Assembly (NCBI RefSeq): GCF_002846495.1
Contig: NZ_PJNE01000001.1
Span: forward strand, 2,852,001-2,916,000
Origin: Phycicoccus duodecadis
Lineage (GTDB): Bacteria; Actinomycetota; Actinomycetes; Actinomycetales; Dermatophilaceae
DNA: 64,000 nucleotides
Reading direction: 5' to 3'
Position 1 is the stretch's first letter. Each line of letters begins with the position of its first letter. Below the pieces are notes generated by a model. That model was not told the origin of the DNA, searched no databases, and worked only from the letters and a program-made list of their open reading frames with translations. Shown in pieces: positions 8,572 through 17,298 of this stretch. The translations under genes were made by a program, and so were the position numbers.

Positions 8572-10046
8572 CGGCGGACCTCCTCGTCGCGGCCGGCCCG
8601 GCGCCACCAGGCGCGGAACGACTCGACGGGCGGCGTGGGCAGGTCGCGGGCCCCGGTCCAGCGCGACCCCGGGAACGGCAGCCACGACAGCGCGCCCCGG
8701 CCCCCTGGCATCCCCCGCCGGCGCGGCAGCCGGCCGACCAGCCCCGAGACCTTCTCGCCGAGCGCCATCCGGCCGGCCTCGCCCAGGCCCCACGCGGCCG
8801 CCCGCATCGCGAGCGCCTCGGCCTTGGGCCGGTCACCGCGGTGGGCGTCGACGACCTTGACGCGTTCGTGCACGAGGATGCCGGGGATGTCGATCGCCAC
8901 CGGGCACACGTCGCCGCACGCGCCGCAGAGGGTCGAGGCGTACGGCAGGGAGTCGGTCACGGGGTCGGAGCCGACGCCCTTCAGCAGCGGGTTCAGGATC
9001 GCGCCGATCGGGCCGGGGTAGACCGACCCGTAGGCGTGCCCGCCGACCCGCTCGTACACCGGGCAGACGTTGAGGCAGGCCGAGCAGCGGATGCAGCGCA
9101 GCACCTGGCGCGCGTACTCGTCGGCCAGCGCCCGGGTGCGGCCGTTGTCGAGGAGGACGACGTGCACCTCCTGCGGGCCGTCGCCGGGGGTCACCCCGGC
9201 CCAGGTCGAGGTGTACGGGTTCATCCGCTCGCCGGTGGACGAGCGTGGCAGCAGCCGCAGGAAGAGGTCGAGGTCGGCGTAGGTGGGCACGACCTTCTCG
9301 ATGCCGACCACCGAGACCAGCACCTCGGGCAGCGTCAGGCACATCCGGCCGTTGCCCTCGGACTCGACGACGACCAGCGTGCCCGTCTCGGCCACGGCGA
9401 AGTTGGCCCCCGAGACGGCCATCCGCGCCGCCAGGAACTTCTCGCGCAGGTGCAGGCGGGCCGCCCCGGCCAGCGCGGCCGGGTCGTCGGTGAGGTCGTC
9501 CGGTGCCGGGCGGCCGGCGGCCGCCATCCGGGTGCGGAAGATCTCGCGGATCTCGCTGCGGCCGCGGTGGATCGCCGGCACCAGGATGTGGCTCGGCAGG
9601 TCGTCGCCCAGCTGCACGATGAGCTCGGCCAGGTCGGTCTCCCACGCGGCGATCCCGCGAGCGGCCAGGGCCTCGTTGAGCCCGATCTCCTGGGTGGCCA
9701 TCGACTTGACCTTGACCACCTCGTCGATGCCGTGGGCCCGGGCGACCTCGGCCACCACGGCGCACGCGTCGGCGGCGTCGCGGGCCCAGTGCACGATGGC
9801 GCCGCGCTCGGTGAGGGCCGCCTCGAGGGTCAGGAGGTGCTCGTCGAGGTGGGTCAGCGTCTCGTCCTTGACGGCCGCGGCCTGCCGGCGCAGGTCCTCC
9901 CAGTCGTCGAGCTCGGCCACGACCGCGGCCCGCTTGGCCCGGATGGTGGCGGTGGCGTGCCCTAGGTTGCGGCGCAGCCGGGTGTCGGCCAGGGCGGTGC
10001 GGGCGGCCTCGGGGAAGGGCGGCATCCCCACGAAGGTGGCGCCCAT
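8568..10046 (-). CDS. lutB: LutB iron-sulfur subunit of L-lactate dehydrogenase
   Basis: A 492-residue LutB/YkgF homologue. The N-terminal LUD domain contains VKVKSMATQEIGLNEAL and NFAVAETGTLVVVESEGN. Two 4Fe-4S binding motifs follow: CIRCSACLNVCPVYE and CGACGDVCPVAIDI. A C-terminal extension of about 100 residues, ending in a conserved Trp-rich segment (FRAWWRRAG), is usual. It probably carries electrons between LutA and LutC in the membrane-peripheral complex. The ATG at 10046 overlaps the lutA stop as TGATG. Lactate permease and a LutR-type regulator are not seen in the window. Confidence 0.92.
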   Translation of the reverse strand: MGATFVGMPPFPEAARTALADTRLRRNLGHATATIRAKRAAVVAELDDWEDLRRQAAAVKDETLTHLDEHLLTLEAALTERGAIVHWARDAADACAVVAEVARAHGIDEVVKVKSMATQEIGLNEALAARGIAAWETDLAELIVQLGDDLPSHILVPAIHRGRSEIREIFRTRMAAAGRPAPDDLTDDPAALAGAARLHLREKFLAARMAVSGANFAVAETGTLVVVESEGNGRMCLTLPEVLVSVVGIEKVVPTYADLDLFLRLLPRSSTGERMNPYTSTWAGVTPGDGPQEVHVVLLDNGRTRALADEYARQVLRCIRCSACLNVCPVYERVGGHAYGSVYPGPIGAILNPLLKGVGSDPVTDSLPYASTLCGACGDVCPVAIDIPGILVHERVKVVDAHRGDRPKAEALAMRAAAWGLGEAGRMALGEKVSGLVGRLPRRRGMPGGRGALSWLPFPGSRWTGARDLPTPPVESFRAWWRRAGRDEEVRR

Positions 10047-10795
10047 CAGCGCTCCCCGGCCGGGTGCTCGGCGGTCGAGGCCAGGACCTCCGCCAGGTGC
10101 ATGGTGCGCACGCCGGCCCGCTGCCGCGAGAGCAGACCACCCACGTGCATCAGGCAGGAGGCGTCGCCCGCGACCAGCACCTCGGCCCCGGTCTCGCGCA
10201 CGTGGCGGGCCTTGTCCGAGCCCATGGCGACCGAGGTGTCGGCGTTCTTCACCGCGAAGGTTCCGCCGAAGCCGCAGCACTCCTCGGCCCCCGGCAGGTC
10301 GACGAGGTCGATGCCGCGGACCTCGCGCAGCAGGCGCAGCGGGCGGTCGCCGACCCGCAGCATCCGCAGGGAATGGCAGGTGGGGTGGTAGGTGACCCGG
10401 TGGGTGAAGGTGGCCCCGACGTCGGTGACGCCGAGCACGTCGACCAGGAACTCGCTCAGCTCGTAGGTGCGCGGGGCCAGGCGGGCGACCCCGTCGGCCA
10501 GCGCGGCGTCACCGCTGCGCTCGGCCACCAGGCGGTGCTGGTGGCGCACCGAGCCGGCGCAGGAGCCGGACGGCACGACGACGGCCTCGTACCCCTCGAA
10601 CGCCCCGACGGTGGTGCGCACGAGTGGGACGGCCTCGTCGAGATAGCCGGTGTTGACCATCGGCTGGCCACAGCACGTCTGGGCGTCGGGCACGGCGACG
10701 TCGACCCCGAGCCGGCGCAGGAGGCGCACCGTGGCCCGTGGGGCGTCGGGGAACATCGCGTCCCCGAGGCACGTGGCCATCACCGCGACCGTCAT
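10046..10795 (-). CDS. lutA: LutA CCG-domain subunit of L-lactate dehydrogenase
   Basis: A 249-residue protein with two CCG (DUF224) cysteine-rich domains: [15 protein letters not shown] and [16 protein letters not shown], with CAGSV and TYHPTCHS as the partner cysteine motifs. CCG domains hold an Fe-S cluster in related heterodisulfide reductase/GlpC proteins. It is the first gene of lutABC. The ATG at 10795 is preceded 6 bases upstream by a -10-like CAGGAT (10802-10807, minus strand) with no Shine-Dalgarno, suggesting a leaderless operon transcript. Confidence 0.92.
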   Translation of the reverse strand: MTVAVMATCLGDAMFPDAPRATVRLLRRLGVDVAVPDAQTCCGQPMVNTGYLDEAVPLVRTTVGAFEGYEAVVVPSGSCAGSVRHQHRLVAERSGDAALADGVARLAPRTYELSEFLVDVLGVTDVGATFTHRVTYHPTCHSLRMLRVGDRPLRLLREVRGIDLVDLPGAEECCGFGGTFAVKNADTSVAMGSDKARHVRETGAEVLVAGDASCLMHVGGLLSRQRAGVRTMHLAEVLASTAEHPAGER

Positions 10796-10940
10796 CCGGC
10801 CATCCTGCCCGATCCCGGCGCGATCCGGCCCCGGCCGGGAGCCACGGACCGCCGGGAGGGCCCGCGGCGCGGAATGGTGCGTCCGCCTCGCTCGTTCCAC
10901 CGTCGGGCCACCCCGCCCATCCGCACCACGAGAGGACGCC

Positions 10941-11855
10941 ATGAGCCGCTGGACCGCCGAGGACATCCCCGACCTCACCGGGAAGCGAGCCCTGGTCACG
11001 GGGGCCAACTCCGGCATCGGGCTCGTCGAGGCCCGCGCGCTGGCCCAGAAGGGCGCCGACGTCGTGCTGGCGGTCCGCAACACCGCCGCGGGTGAGCAGG
11101 CCGCCGAGCGCATCCGCCGCACCGGCGCCCCGGGGTCGGTCACGGTCGAGACCCTCGACCTCGCGTCGCTGGCGTCGGTCCGGGCCCTCGCCGAGCGGTT
11201 CACCGGCCCGCTGCACCTGCTGCTCAACAACGCCGGCGTGATGATGCCGCCGCGCTACCGCGAGACCGCGGACGGCTTCGAGCTGCAGTTCGGCACCAAC
11301 CACCTCGGCCACTTCGCGCTCACCGGGCTGCTGCTGCCGCGGCTGCTCGAGGCCCCCACCGCGCGGGTGACCACGGTGTCGTCCATCGCGCACCAGGCCG
11401 GCGACGGCGCGGTGTGCGAGGGCAACCCGCGCCAGGGCTACGACCCGCAGACCGCGTACGGGCGCTCGAAGCTGGCCAACCTGCTGTTCGCCCAGGAGCT
11501 GCAGCGGCGCGCCTCGGCCGCCGGGGTGCCCCTGACCTCGACCGCCGCCCACCCGGGAGTCTCGGCCACCAACCTCATCGCCAGCAAGGACGGCCTCGGC
11601 GCCATCCCCGTGGTCGGCTCCCTGATGCAGCTGGCCTCCAAGGTCGTCTTCCCGGGCCCCGAGAAGGGTGCGCAGGGCCCGCTCTACGCCGCGACCGTCG
11701 CCCGGCCCGGGTCGTACTCGGGCCCCACCGGCATCGGCGAGAGCCGCGGCGCCGTCGGCGAGGCCAAGCGCTCGCAGTGGGCCCGCGACGAGACCCTGGC
11801 CCGCACGCTGTGGGACCGCTCCGAGGACCTCACCGGCGTCGTCTTCCGGTTCTGA
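10941..11855 (+). CDS. Short-chain dehydrogenase, retinol-dehydrogenase-like
   Basis: A 304-residue classical SDR. The Rossmann motif is VTGANSGIG (19-27), the NNAGVM motif is intact, Ser is in VSSIAHQ, and the catalytic YxxxK is [11 protein letters not shown]. The NHLGHFALT segment and the long C-terminal region are typical of the RDH/WWOX-like branch common in actinobacteria, usually NADP-linked. The substrate is unknown. The Shine-Dalgarno AGAGGA at 10931-10936 fixes the ATG. It is divergent from lutABC, and the 145-bp gap between them should hold both promoters. Confidence 0.85.
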   Translation: MSRWTAEDIPDLTGKRALVTGANSGIGLVEARALAQKGADVVLAVRNTAAGEQAAERIRRTGAPGSVTVETLDLASLASVRALAERFTGPLHLLLNNAGVMMPPRYRETADGFELQFGTNHLGHFALTGLLLPRLLEAPTARVTTVSSIAHQAGDGAVCEGNPRQGYDPQTAYGRSKLANLLFAQELQRRASAAGVPLTSTAAHPGVSATNLIASKDGLGAIPVVGSLMQLASKVVFPGPEKGAQGPLYAATVARPGSYSGPTGIGESRGAVGEAKRSQWARDETLARTLWDRSEDLTGVVFRF

Positions 11856-11898
11856 CCCCGGTCGGCGGTGCGGCCGCGTCGGTGTGAGGATGACGGCC

Positions 11899-12798
11899 AT
11901 GCGCATCCTCGTCACGGGCGGCAGCGGCAAGGCCGGCCGCCACGTCGTCCCGTACCTGCTGGAGCACGGGCACACCGTCACCAACCTCGACCGGGCGCCG
12001 CTGGGCCTCGACGGGGTCACCGACCTCGACGTCGAGCTGACCGACCTCGGTGCGCTCGTGTCGGCGCTGCGGATGCCGGCCTCGTTCGCCGAGCTCGACG
12101 AGCCCCAGGAGCGGGCGTACGACGCCGTCGTGCACCTCGCGGCCGTGCCCCGCATCCTGCTGCGCTCGGACCACGACACGTACGTCACCAACGTGGTGTC
12201 GACGTGGAACGTGCTGGAGGCCGCGGCGCTGCTCGGCATCCGCAAGGTCGTCTTCGCGTCGTCGGAGACCACCTACGGCATCTGCTTCGCCCGCGGTGAG
12301 TGGCGGCCCGAGTACCTGCCGGTCGACGAGGAGCACCCGACGGTGCCCGAGGACGCCTACGCGATCTCGAAGGTCGCGAGCGAGGTGACGGCGCGCTCGG
12401 TGCAGCGGCGCACCGGGGCCGACGTCTACGGGCTGCGGATCAACAACGTCATCGAGCCGCACGAGTACGCCGAGCTGTTCCCGACGTTCCTCGAGAGGCC
12501 CGAGCAGCGGCGGCGGAACATCTTCGCCTACATCGACGCCCGAGACCTGGGCCAGATCATCGACCGCTGCCTGCACACCGACGGGCTGGGCTACGAGGTG
12601 TTCAACGTCGCGGCGGCCGACCACTCGGTGGCGGCGCCGACCTCGGAGCTGGTGGCGCGGTTCTACGACGGCGTCGAGGTGCGCCGCGAGCTGGGTGAGC
12701 GGGAGACGTTCTACTCGATCGAGAAGGCGCGCCGGCTGCTCGGGTACGAGCCGCAGCACTCGTGGCGCGACGTGCTCGACGACCCGCGCGCCGGCTGA
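11899..12798 (+). CDS. NAD-dependent epimerase/dehydratase family protein
   Basis: A 299-residue extended SDR. The NAD-binding glycine motif is VTGGSGKAG, the active site has FASSETTYG, and the catalytic YxxxK is AYAISKVASE. The C-terminal substrate domain (IEPHEYAELFPTFL, FAYIDARDLGQIID) resembles sugar-nucleotide epimerases or uronate dehydrogenase-like proteins. The exact substrate cannot be told. An ATG at 11890 is also in frame, but GTGAGGA at 11884-11890 overlaps it. The ATG at 11899 has that Shine-Dalgarno at 8-base spacing and starts directly at the Rossmann strand, so I prefer it. Confidence 0.82.
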   Translation: MRILVTGGSGKAGRHVVPYLLEHGHTVTNLDRAPLGLDGVTDLDVELTDLGALVSALRMPASFAELDEPQERAYDAVVHLAAVPRILLRSDHDTYVTNVVSTWNVLEAAALLGIRKVVFASSETTYGICFARGEWRPEYLPVDEEHPTVPEDAYAISKVASEVTARSVQRRTGADVYGLRINNVIEPHEYAELFPTFLERPEQRRRNIFAYIDARDLGQIIDRCLHTDGLGYEVFNVAAADHSVAAPTSELVARFYDGVEVRRELGERETFYSIEKARRLLGYEPQHSWRDVLDDPRAG

Positions 12799-12800
12799 GG

Positions 12801-12894
12801 CCCGACCGGCTTCTGCCCGACGGGCCGGCTTTCGCCCGACGGGGCGGCTTGACCCAACGGGGCCGGCTGGGGCCCGGCTGGGGCCCGGCTGTGG
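12801..12894. repeat. Degenerate tandem repeat, CCCGACGGGGCCGGCT-type unit
   Basis: Six successive units begin with CCC at 12801, 12816, 12835, 12853, 12873 and 12884. The first four are 15-20 bp and read like CCCGACGGGCCGGCTTTCG; the last two are shortened to CCCGGCTGGGG. The repeat lies just behind the stop of the epimerase gene and could fold into several GC-rich stems that stop transcription, or be a simple slippage product. Confidence 0.6.
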
Positions 12895-13025
12895 CACTGC
12901 GCGTGGCCTTCACAGGCGGCCTGGATGGCGGGTTCCGCGGTCGCTCCTCGCCGCGGCCCGGCGCCTTCTCCTGTGGTCGTCACATCCGCCCCTTCCGTTG
13001 CGCTGTTGGCGGGAAACTCGTTGGC

Positions 13026-13040
13026 CCAATTCTGAATTGG
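13026..13040. promoter_or_regulatory. Perfect 15-bp palindrome next to the SOS box
   Basis: CCAATTC and GAATTGG flank a single T. It is AT-rich against a very GC-rich background and ends 5 bp before the LexA-like box, directly upstream of the -35 of the HNH gene. The protein that would bind is unknown. Confidence 0.45.
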
Positions 13041-13045
13041 TGTCC

Positions 13046-13061
13046 TCGAACGCTTGTTCGT
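13046..13061. promoter_or_regulatory. LexA (SOS) box
   Basis: TCGAAC-GCTT-GTTCGT matches the actinobacterial/mycobacterial LexA consensus TCGAAC-N4-GTTCGA at 11 of 12 defined positions. It overlaps the -35 (TTGTTC) of the promoter for the 13E12 HNH gene, a position suited to repression. Mycobacterium tuberculosis 13E12-repeat genes are known to be LexA-controlled, which supports the call. Confidence 0.75.
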
Positions 13062-13082
13062 GCCACCTCCTCCGGGTAGGAT
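13054..13082 (+). promoter_or_regulatory. Promoter of the 13E12 HNH gene
   Basis: -35 TTGTTC (13054-13059), 17-bp spacer, -10 TAGGAT (13077-13082), 25 bases before the ATG. The -35 lies inside the LexA box. Confidence 0.6.
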
Positions 13083-13107
13083 CGTGGGTACAGGGGAGGG
13101 GGTTCCG

Positions 13108-14736
13108 ATGGCAGTGACGACCGGTCCGCAGGACGTTCTGAGTGCCGCACGTTCAGCGCGTCAGATGTTGACGGACGCTCTGTCCCCGAGCGAGTTGTGC
13201 GGGTCGCAGGAGGAGTGGGCCCAGGCCCTGGGCGAGCTGCAGGCCGTGATCGACACCGCGACCGCCGCGCAGGATGCCGCGATCGTGCGGCTGGCGGCGA
13301 TCGAGCCGCAGGTCCTCGACGACGGGGAGGTCATCGAGACCCATCGCGCCCTCGGCCACGTCGCGCTTGACGCACCCGCGATGGTGTCGTGGACGCTCAA
13401 TCTGTCGGCGGTGCAGGCCGAGCGGCGGGTGCGGGCCGCCGTGCGGCTGGCCGCGGACGGTCCGGAAGGCACGCCCACCGAGACCGGGCTGGGTGGGTTG
13501 CACGAGGCGATGGGTGCCGGCCGCCTGGACGCCTACCGGGCGTCGGTGGTGGCGACCGAGCTGGAGGAGGCACCGGCCGAGGTCGCCGCGTCGGTGGTCG
13601 GCGGCCTGGACGAGTACTTCGGCAGCGAGGACGGGCCGAGGCTGCGGCGCCGGGTCCGGCGGATGCTCGCCCGGATCTCGCCCGACCTGCTTCGCCAGCG
13701 CGCGGTGCGGGCCCGGTCCGAGTGCCGCCTCGAGCGGTGGGTCGGTGAGCCTGGGGTCGACACCTGGCACGGGACCTTCCCCTCCGAAGAAGCAGCCCAG
13801 GCCTGGGCCGCCATCGACGCCCTCGCCCAGCAGTACGTCACCGACGGGGTCTGTGACCGGGTCGACCGGGCGAGGGCGAAGGCCCTGACCGACCTCGTCG
13901 CCGGGAACGCGACCATCGACGTCCAGGTCGTCCACGCAGTCGCGGTGGGCGCTCCCGCGAGCGAGGTCGTCCACAACGACGAACGCGCGACGGACTTCGT
14001 CGAGGTGACGGGAGTGCGCCCCGGCGAGCCGATGCTCGTGCCCCGCGAATGGCTCGACCGCGTCGGCCCGAACGCTCTACCCCCTGGCGAAGGCTCCGGC
14101 GCCGCGAGGGACGCCACCTCACGCCCGACCGAGCAGCGAGCATGCGACCCGCTCACCGGCGCCCTGCTCGACCCCGACGGCGCCCTCACCACCGACTCCT
14201 ACCGGCCCGGGAAAGCCCTGGTCGCGCTGGTCAAGGCCCGCGACGGACACTGCCGCTTCCCCGGCTGCCACGTCGCCGCCCGCTTCTGCGACCTCGACCA
14301 CGTCACCCCCTGGCCCACCGGCCCGACATCAGCAGCCAACCTGGCCTGCCTCTGCCGCCGACACCACCGCATCAAACAACGCCCCGGCTGGCGCGCCGTT
14401 CTCCACCCCGCCGCCACCCTCACCTGGACCGACCCCACCGGCCGGAACCGCACCACCCACCCCGTCGACCACCTCCACCGCGCCGTCCTACCCGACCGGG
14501 GAAGCGACCCCGCCCCCGTGATCTCCAACCCCCGCCTCGTCACCCCCGACGGGCCCCACAGCACCCTCGAGTACCACCTCGAACACACCCTCGGCCCACC
14601 CGAACCGAGCCGACCCCACCCCCGCTGCCGCATCGACCACCACCACCCGACAGCCGCCGGCGCCCACCTCACCGACACCGCAACCCATCCACCCCGGCAC
14701 CAGCCACCCGAGCCCGAGGACCGCCCACCGTTCTGA
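13108..14736 (+). CDS. 13E12-repeat family DUF222/HNH endonuclease protein
   Basis: A 542-residue protein. An N-terminal DUF222 domain (about 20-330, largely helical, RARAKALTDLV) is followed by an HNH nuclease motif: RDGHCRFPGC, then DLDHVTPW, then TSAANLACLCRRHH, giving the Cys pairs, the first His, the Asn and the last His. A Pro/His-rich disordered tail ends the protein. These proteins occur in many copies in actinobacterial genomes and in M. tuberculosis as 13E12 repeats; their cellular role is not settled. The ATG at 13108 has a strong Shine-Dalgarno (AGGGGAGGG). The gene has its own SOS-type promoter. No terminal repeats or att sites are visible, so mobility cannot be shown here. Confidence 0.9.
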   Translation: MAVTTGPQDVLSAARSARQMLTDALSPSELCGSQEEWAQALGELQAVIDTATAAQDAAIVRLAAIEPQVLDDGEVIETHRALGHVALDAPAMVSWTLNLSAVQAERRVRAAVRLAADGPEGTPTETGLGGLHEAMGAGRLDAYRASVVATELEEAPAEVAASVVGGLDEYFGSEDGPRLRRRVRRMLARISPDLLRQRAVRARSECRLERWVGEPGVDTWHGTFPSEEAAQAWAAIDALAQQYVTDGVCDRVDRARAKALTDLVAGNATIDVQVVHAVAVGAPASEVVHNDERATDFVEVTGVRPGEPMLVPREWLDRVGPNALPPGEGSGAARDATSRPTEQRACDPLTGALLDPDGALTTDSYRPGKALVALVKARDGHCRFPGCHVAARFCDLDHVTPWPTGPTSAANLACLCRRHHRIKQRPGWRAVLHPAATLTWTDPTGRNRTTHPVDHLHRAVLPDRGSDPAPVISNPRLVTPDGPHSTLEYHLEHTLGPPEPSRPHPRCRIDHHHPTAAGAHLTDTATHPPRHQPPEPEDRPPF

Positions 14737-14805
14737 CGGGTCGTCGCGCCGCCCCTCTCGCTGTCCGTCGCCCCGCGCCGCCGGGCCGCGGCATAGGCTG
14801 GAGCC

Positions 14806-16452
14806 ATGAGCCTGAGGTCGGCGAACATCGAGCGTATCGACGGAGGCTTCTTCGACGTCCTCGTCGTCGGAGCCGGCATCAACGGTGCCGTGTCGGCGGC
14901 CGCGCTGGCCGGTCGGGGGGCCTCCGTGGCCCTCGTCGACCGGGGCGACTTCGGCGCCTTCACGAGCCAGGAGTCCTCCAACCTGGTCTGGGGCGGCTTC
15001 AAGTACCTCGAGAACTACGAGCTCCCCCTCGTCTTCGGCCTGTGCCGCTCGCGCAACCGCCTGATGAAGGCCTACCCCGACAACATCAAGGAGATCGGCT
15101 TCCTGGCCGCGCTCTCCAAGGACGCCCCCTACGCCCCCTGGTTCGCCGGGCTCGGGGCCACCGCCTACTGGGGCATCGGGCTGTTCGGCACCAAGCGCCC
15201 GCGGCTCTTCGACGCCGAGGCCGTCAAGGACGAGGAACCCGCGATCGACACCCGCGACGTGCGTGGAGCCATCCAGTACCAGGACGCCTACCTCGTCGAC
15301 AACGACTCCCGGTTCGTCTTCTCGTTCGTCCGCTCGGCGCTCGAGGCGGGCGCCGCCGTCGCCAACTACGTCGAGGTCGTCACCGCCCGGCGGGTCGGCG
15401 ACCGCTGGGTCGTCACGCTGCGCGACACCGACTCCGGCGCCGAGATCACGACCAGTGCTCGGGTCCTCGTCAACGCCGCCGGTCCCTTCGCCGACGGGCT
15501 CAACGAGGCCTGGGGCGTCGACACCGAGCACCGCATCGTCTACTCCAAGGGCATCCACCTCGTCGTCCCTCGGCTGACCACGACCCGCCACGACCGCGTG
15601 CTCGCGTTCTTCGACGACACCGGCCGCCTCTTCTACGTCATCCCGATGGGGCGCCGCTCGGTCATCGGCACCACCGACACCCGTGTCGAGTCGCCGTACA
15701 CGGAGGTCACCGACGAGGACCGTGAGTTCCTGCTCGAGCAGATCAACGCGCGCCTCGACCTGCCCCGCCCCCTCACCACCGACGACGTCATCGCCGAACG
15801 CTGCGGGGTGCGCCCCCTGGTCGTCACCCGCGGCACCGGGGACCAGAACGAAGCCGACTGGACGTCGCTGTCGCGCAAGCACGAGATCGAGCGCGACGAC
15901 CACGAGGCCGTCGTCTCCGTCCTCGGCGGCAAGCTCACCGACTGCCTCAACGTCGGCGAGGAGGTCTGCCACGAGGTCGCGGCCCTCGGCATCCCCCTCG
16001 AGAAGGACCACGGCACCTGGTACGGCGAGCCCGCCGCCCAGACCCGCGCCGAGTTCTACCGCCAGGCCCGTCTGATGCGGCTCGACGCCCTGCGCACCAA
16101 GCCCGACACCGAGCCGCTCACCGACCGCCTGTGGCGGCGCTACGGGCGCCGGGCCTTCGACCTGCTGGAGGCCATCCGCGCCGACCCGGCGATGGGCGAG
16201 GACGTGATGGGCTCGGCCGACTACCTGCGCGCCGAGCTGTACACCGCGGCCGAGGCCGAGATGGTCGTGACGCTCGACGACTTCATGCGCCGGCGCTCCA
16301 AGATCGAGCTGGTCGTCCCCGACGACGAGATCGACGGCTCCGAAGGCCTGAACGAGGTCGCCCGCATCCTGTTCGGCGACGACGCCGAGCGCCGGCTCGC
16401 CGAGTACCGCGCCGGCAAGCAGGCCGGCCGCCGCCCCGCCCCGTCCGCCTGA
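14806..16452 (+). CDS. glpD: Aerobic glycerol-3-phosphate dehydrogenase (GlpD-like)
   Basis: A 548-residue FAD-dependent dehydrogenase. The dinucleotide motif is G22-x-G24-x-x-G27, followed by VALVDRGDFGAFTSQESSNLVWGGFKYL (31 to about 70), close to the SGTSSRSTKLVHGG region of GlpD. GlpD hallmarks VLVNAAGPFAD, SKGIHLVVP, FYVIPMGRRSVIGTTDT, GVRPLV and VLGGKLTDCLNVGEE are present, followed by a C-terminal helical domain. The enzyme oxidises sn-glycerol 3-phosphate to DHAP and passes electrons to quinone at the membrane. The start has TAGGCT 6 bases upstream and no well-spaced Shine-Dalgarno, indicating a leaderless monocistronic mRNA. No glpK or glpF is nearby. Confidence 0.85.
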   Translation: MSLRSANIERIDGGFFDVLVVGAGINGAVSAAALAGRGASVALVDRGDFGAFTSQESSNLVWGGFKYLENYELPLVFGLCRSRNRLMKAYPDNIKEIGFLAALSKDAPYAPWFAGLGATAYWGIGLFGTKRPRLFDAEAVKDEEPAIDTRDVRGAIQYQDAYLVDNDSRFVFSFVRSALEAGAAVANYVEVVTARRVGDRWVVTLRDTDSGAEITTSARVLVNAAGPFADGLNEAWGVDTEHRIVYSKGIHLVVPRLTTTRHDRVLAFFDDTGRLFYVIPMGRRSVIGTTDTRVESPYTEVTDEDREFLLEQINARLDLPRPLTTDDVIAERCGVRPLVVTRGTGDQNEADWTSLSRKHEIERDDHEAVVSVLGGKLTDCLNVGEEVCHEVAALGIPLEKDHGTWYGEPAAQTRAEFYRQARLMRLDALRTKPDTEPLTDRLWRRYGRRAFDLLEAIRADPAMGEDVMGSADYLRAELYTAAEAEMVVTLDDFMRRRSKIELVVPDDEIDGSEGLNEVARILFGDDAERRLAEYRAGKQAGRRPAPSA

Positions 16453-16560
16453 GCCATTGGCGCTGAGCCACGCCGGGCGGCCCGTCGAGGTTCGACAGCC
16501 CGCCGTGAGGGTGGTCACCCCGCCGCGCGAACGCCCGCACCGGCTGGACAGACTCGACCC

Positions 16561-17298
16561 GTGCCGTTCGACCCTCTCCCCCCGCCACTGGTGGGTCCCC
16601 GCTCGATGAACCAGCAGTGGCTCGACATCACCTTCGTGCACTGGGCCGTCGACCCGGCCGTCGTCGCCCCCCACCTGCCGGCCGGCACCCGCCCGGACGT
16701 CCTCGACGGCGCCACCTACGTCGGCCTCATCCCGTTCCGGATGGTGGGGGCGGGCCTCGGCCGCGGACCCGCCGTCCCGTGGCTGGGCACCTTCCTGGAG
16801 ACCAACGTCCGGCTCTACTCGGTCGACGACCAGGGGCGGCACGGGGTGGTCTTCGCCTCGCTCGAGGCGTCGCGGCTCCCTGTGGTCCTGGCCGCCCGGG
16901 CCCTCGTCGGGACCCCCTACACCTGGGCCCGGATGCGCGAGTCACGGCGCGGCGAGCGCCGGCAGTACGACTCGACCCGACGCTGGCCGGCGCCGCGGGG
17001 CGCCCACAGCCGGATGGTCGTGGAGGTCGGCGAGGCGGTGGCCGAGCCGACGCCGGAGGAGCACTTCGTCACCGCGCGCTTCGGCCTGCACACCCGCATC
17101 GCCGGGCGCACCTGGTGGATCCCCAACACCCACGAGCCCTGGCCCCTGCGCCGCGCCACCCTGGTCACGCTCGAGGACGAGCTGGTCGAGGCGGCCGGGT
17201 TCCCCGGGCTGGCGGCCACCCCACCGTCCAGCGTCCTGCACTCGCGCGGGACCGCGACCGAGTTCGGGATGCCCCGCCGGCTCGCCCGCCCCCGATGA
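16561..17298 (+). CDS. DUF2071 (YqjF-like) family protein
   Basis: A 245-residue member of the DUF2071/YqjF family. Signature parts are the N-terminal MNQQWLDITFVHWAVDPAVV and LPAGTRPD, then TYVGLIPFRM, FLETNVRLY, GVVFASLEAS and the C-terminal LVTLEDELVEAAG. The family resembles acetoacetate decarboxylase in fold but has no confirmed reaction. The GTG start is preceded by CAGACT at 16549-16554 (6-base gap) and no Shine-Dalgarno. Its stop overlaps the start of the next membrane-protein gene (ATGA), so the two form a coupled pair. Confidence 0.8.
   Translation: MPFDPLPPPLVGPRSMNQQWLDITFVHWAVDPAVVAPHLPAGTRPDVLDGATYVGLIPFRMVGAGLGRGPAVPWLGTFLETNVRLYSVDDQGRHGVVFASLEASRLPVVLAARALVGTPYTWARMRESRRGERRQYDSTRRWPAPRGAHSRMVVEVGEAVAEPTPEEHFVTARFGLHTRIAGRTWWIPNTHEPWPLRRATLVTLEDELVEAAGFPGLAATPPSSVLHSRGTATEFGMPRRLARPR

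Larger units (their letters stand above)
12799..13107. other. 309-bp intergenic region with tandem repeat, palindrome and SOS box
   Basis: No gene is supported here. From the left it holds a degenerate GC-rich tandem repeat (12801-12894), about 100 bp of less GC-rich sequence, a perfect 15-bp palindrome (13026-13040), a LexA-type SOS box (13046-13061), a promoter (13054-13082) and a Shine-Dalgarno AGGGGAGGG (13092-13100) for the 13E12 HNH gene. The drop in GC around 13010-13060 marks it as regulatory. Confidence 0.7.

Noticed and set aside
7966..10795. Glycolate oxidase glcDEF or heterodisulfide-reductase genes
   Set aside because: The order CCG protein, LUD plus two 4Fe-4S motifs, LUD-only protein is specific to lutABC; no FAD-linked GlcD/GlcE subunit is present.
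12801..12894. Possible CRISPR array
   Set aside because: Repeat units are contiguous, degenerate and of unequal length with no unique spacers, and no cas gene is in the window.
13108..14736. Insertion sequence or transposase
   Set aside because: The protein is a DUF222-HNH type without DDE or serine/tyrosine recombinase motifs, and no terminal inverted repeats or target duplications are visible.
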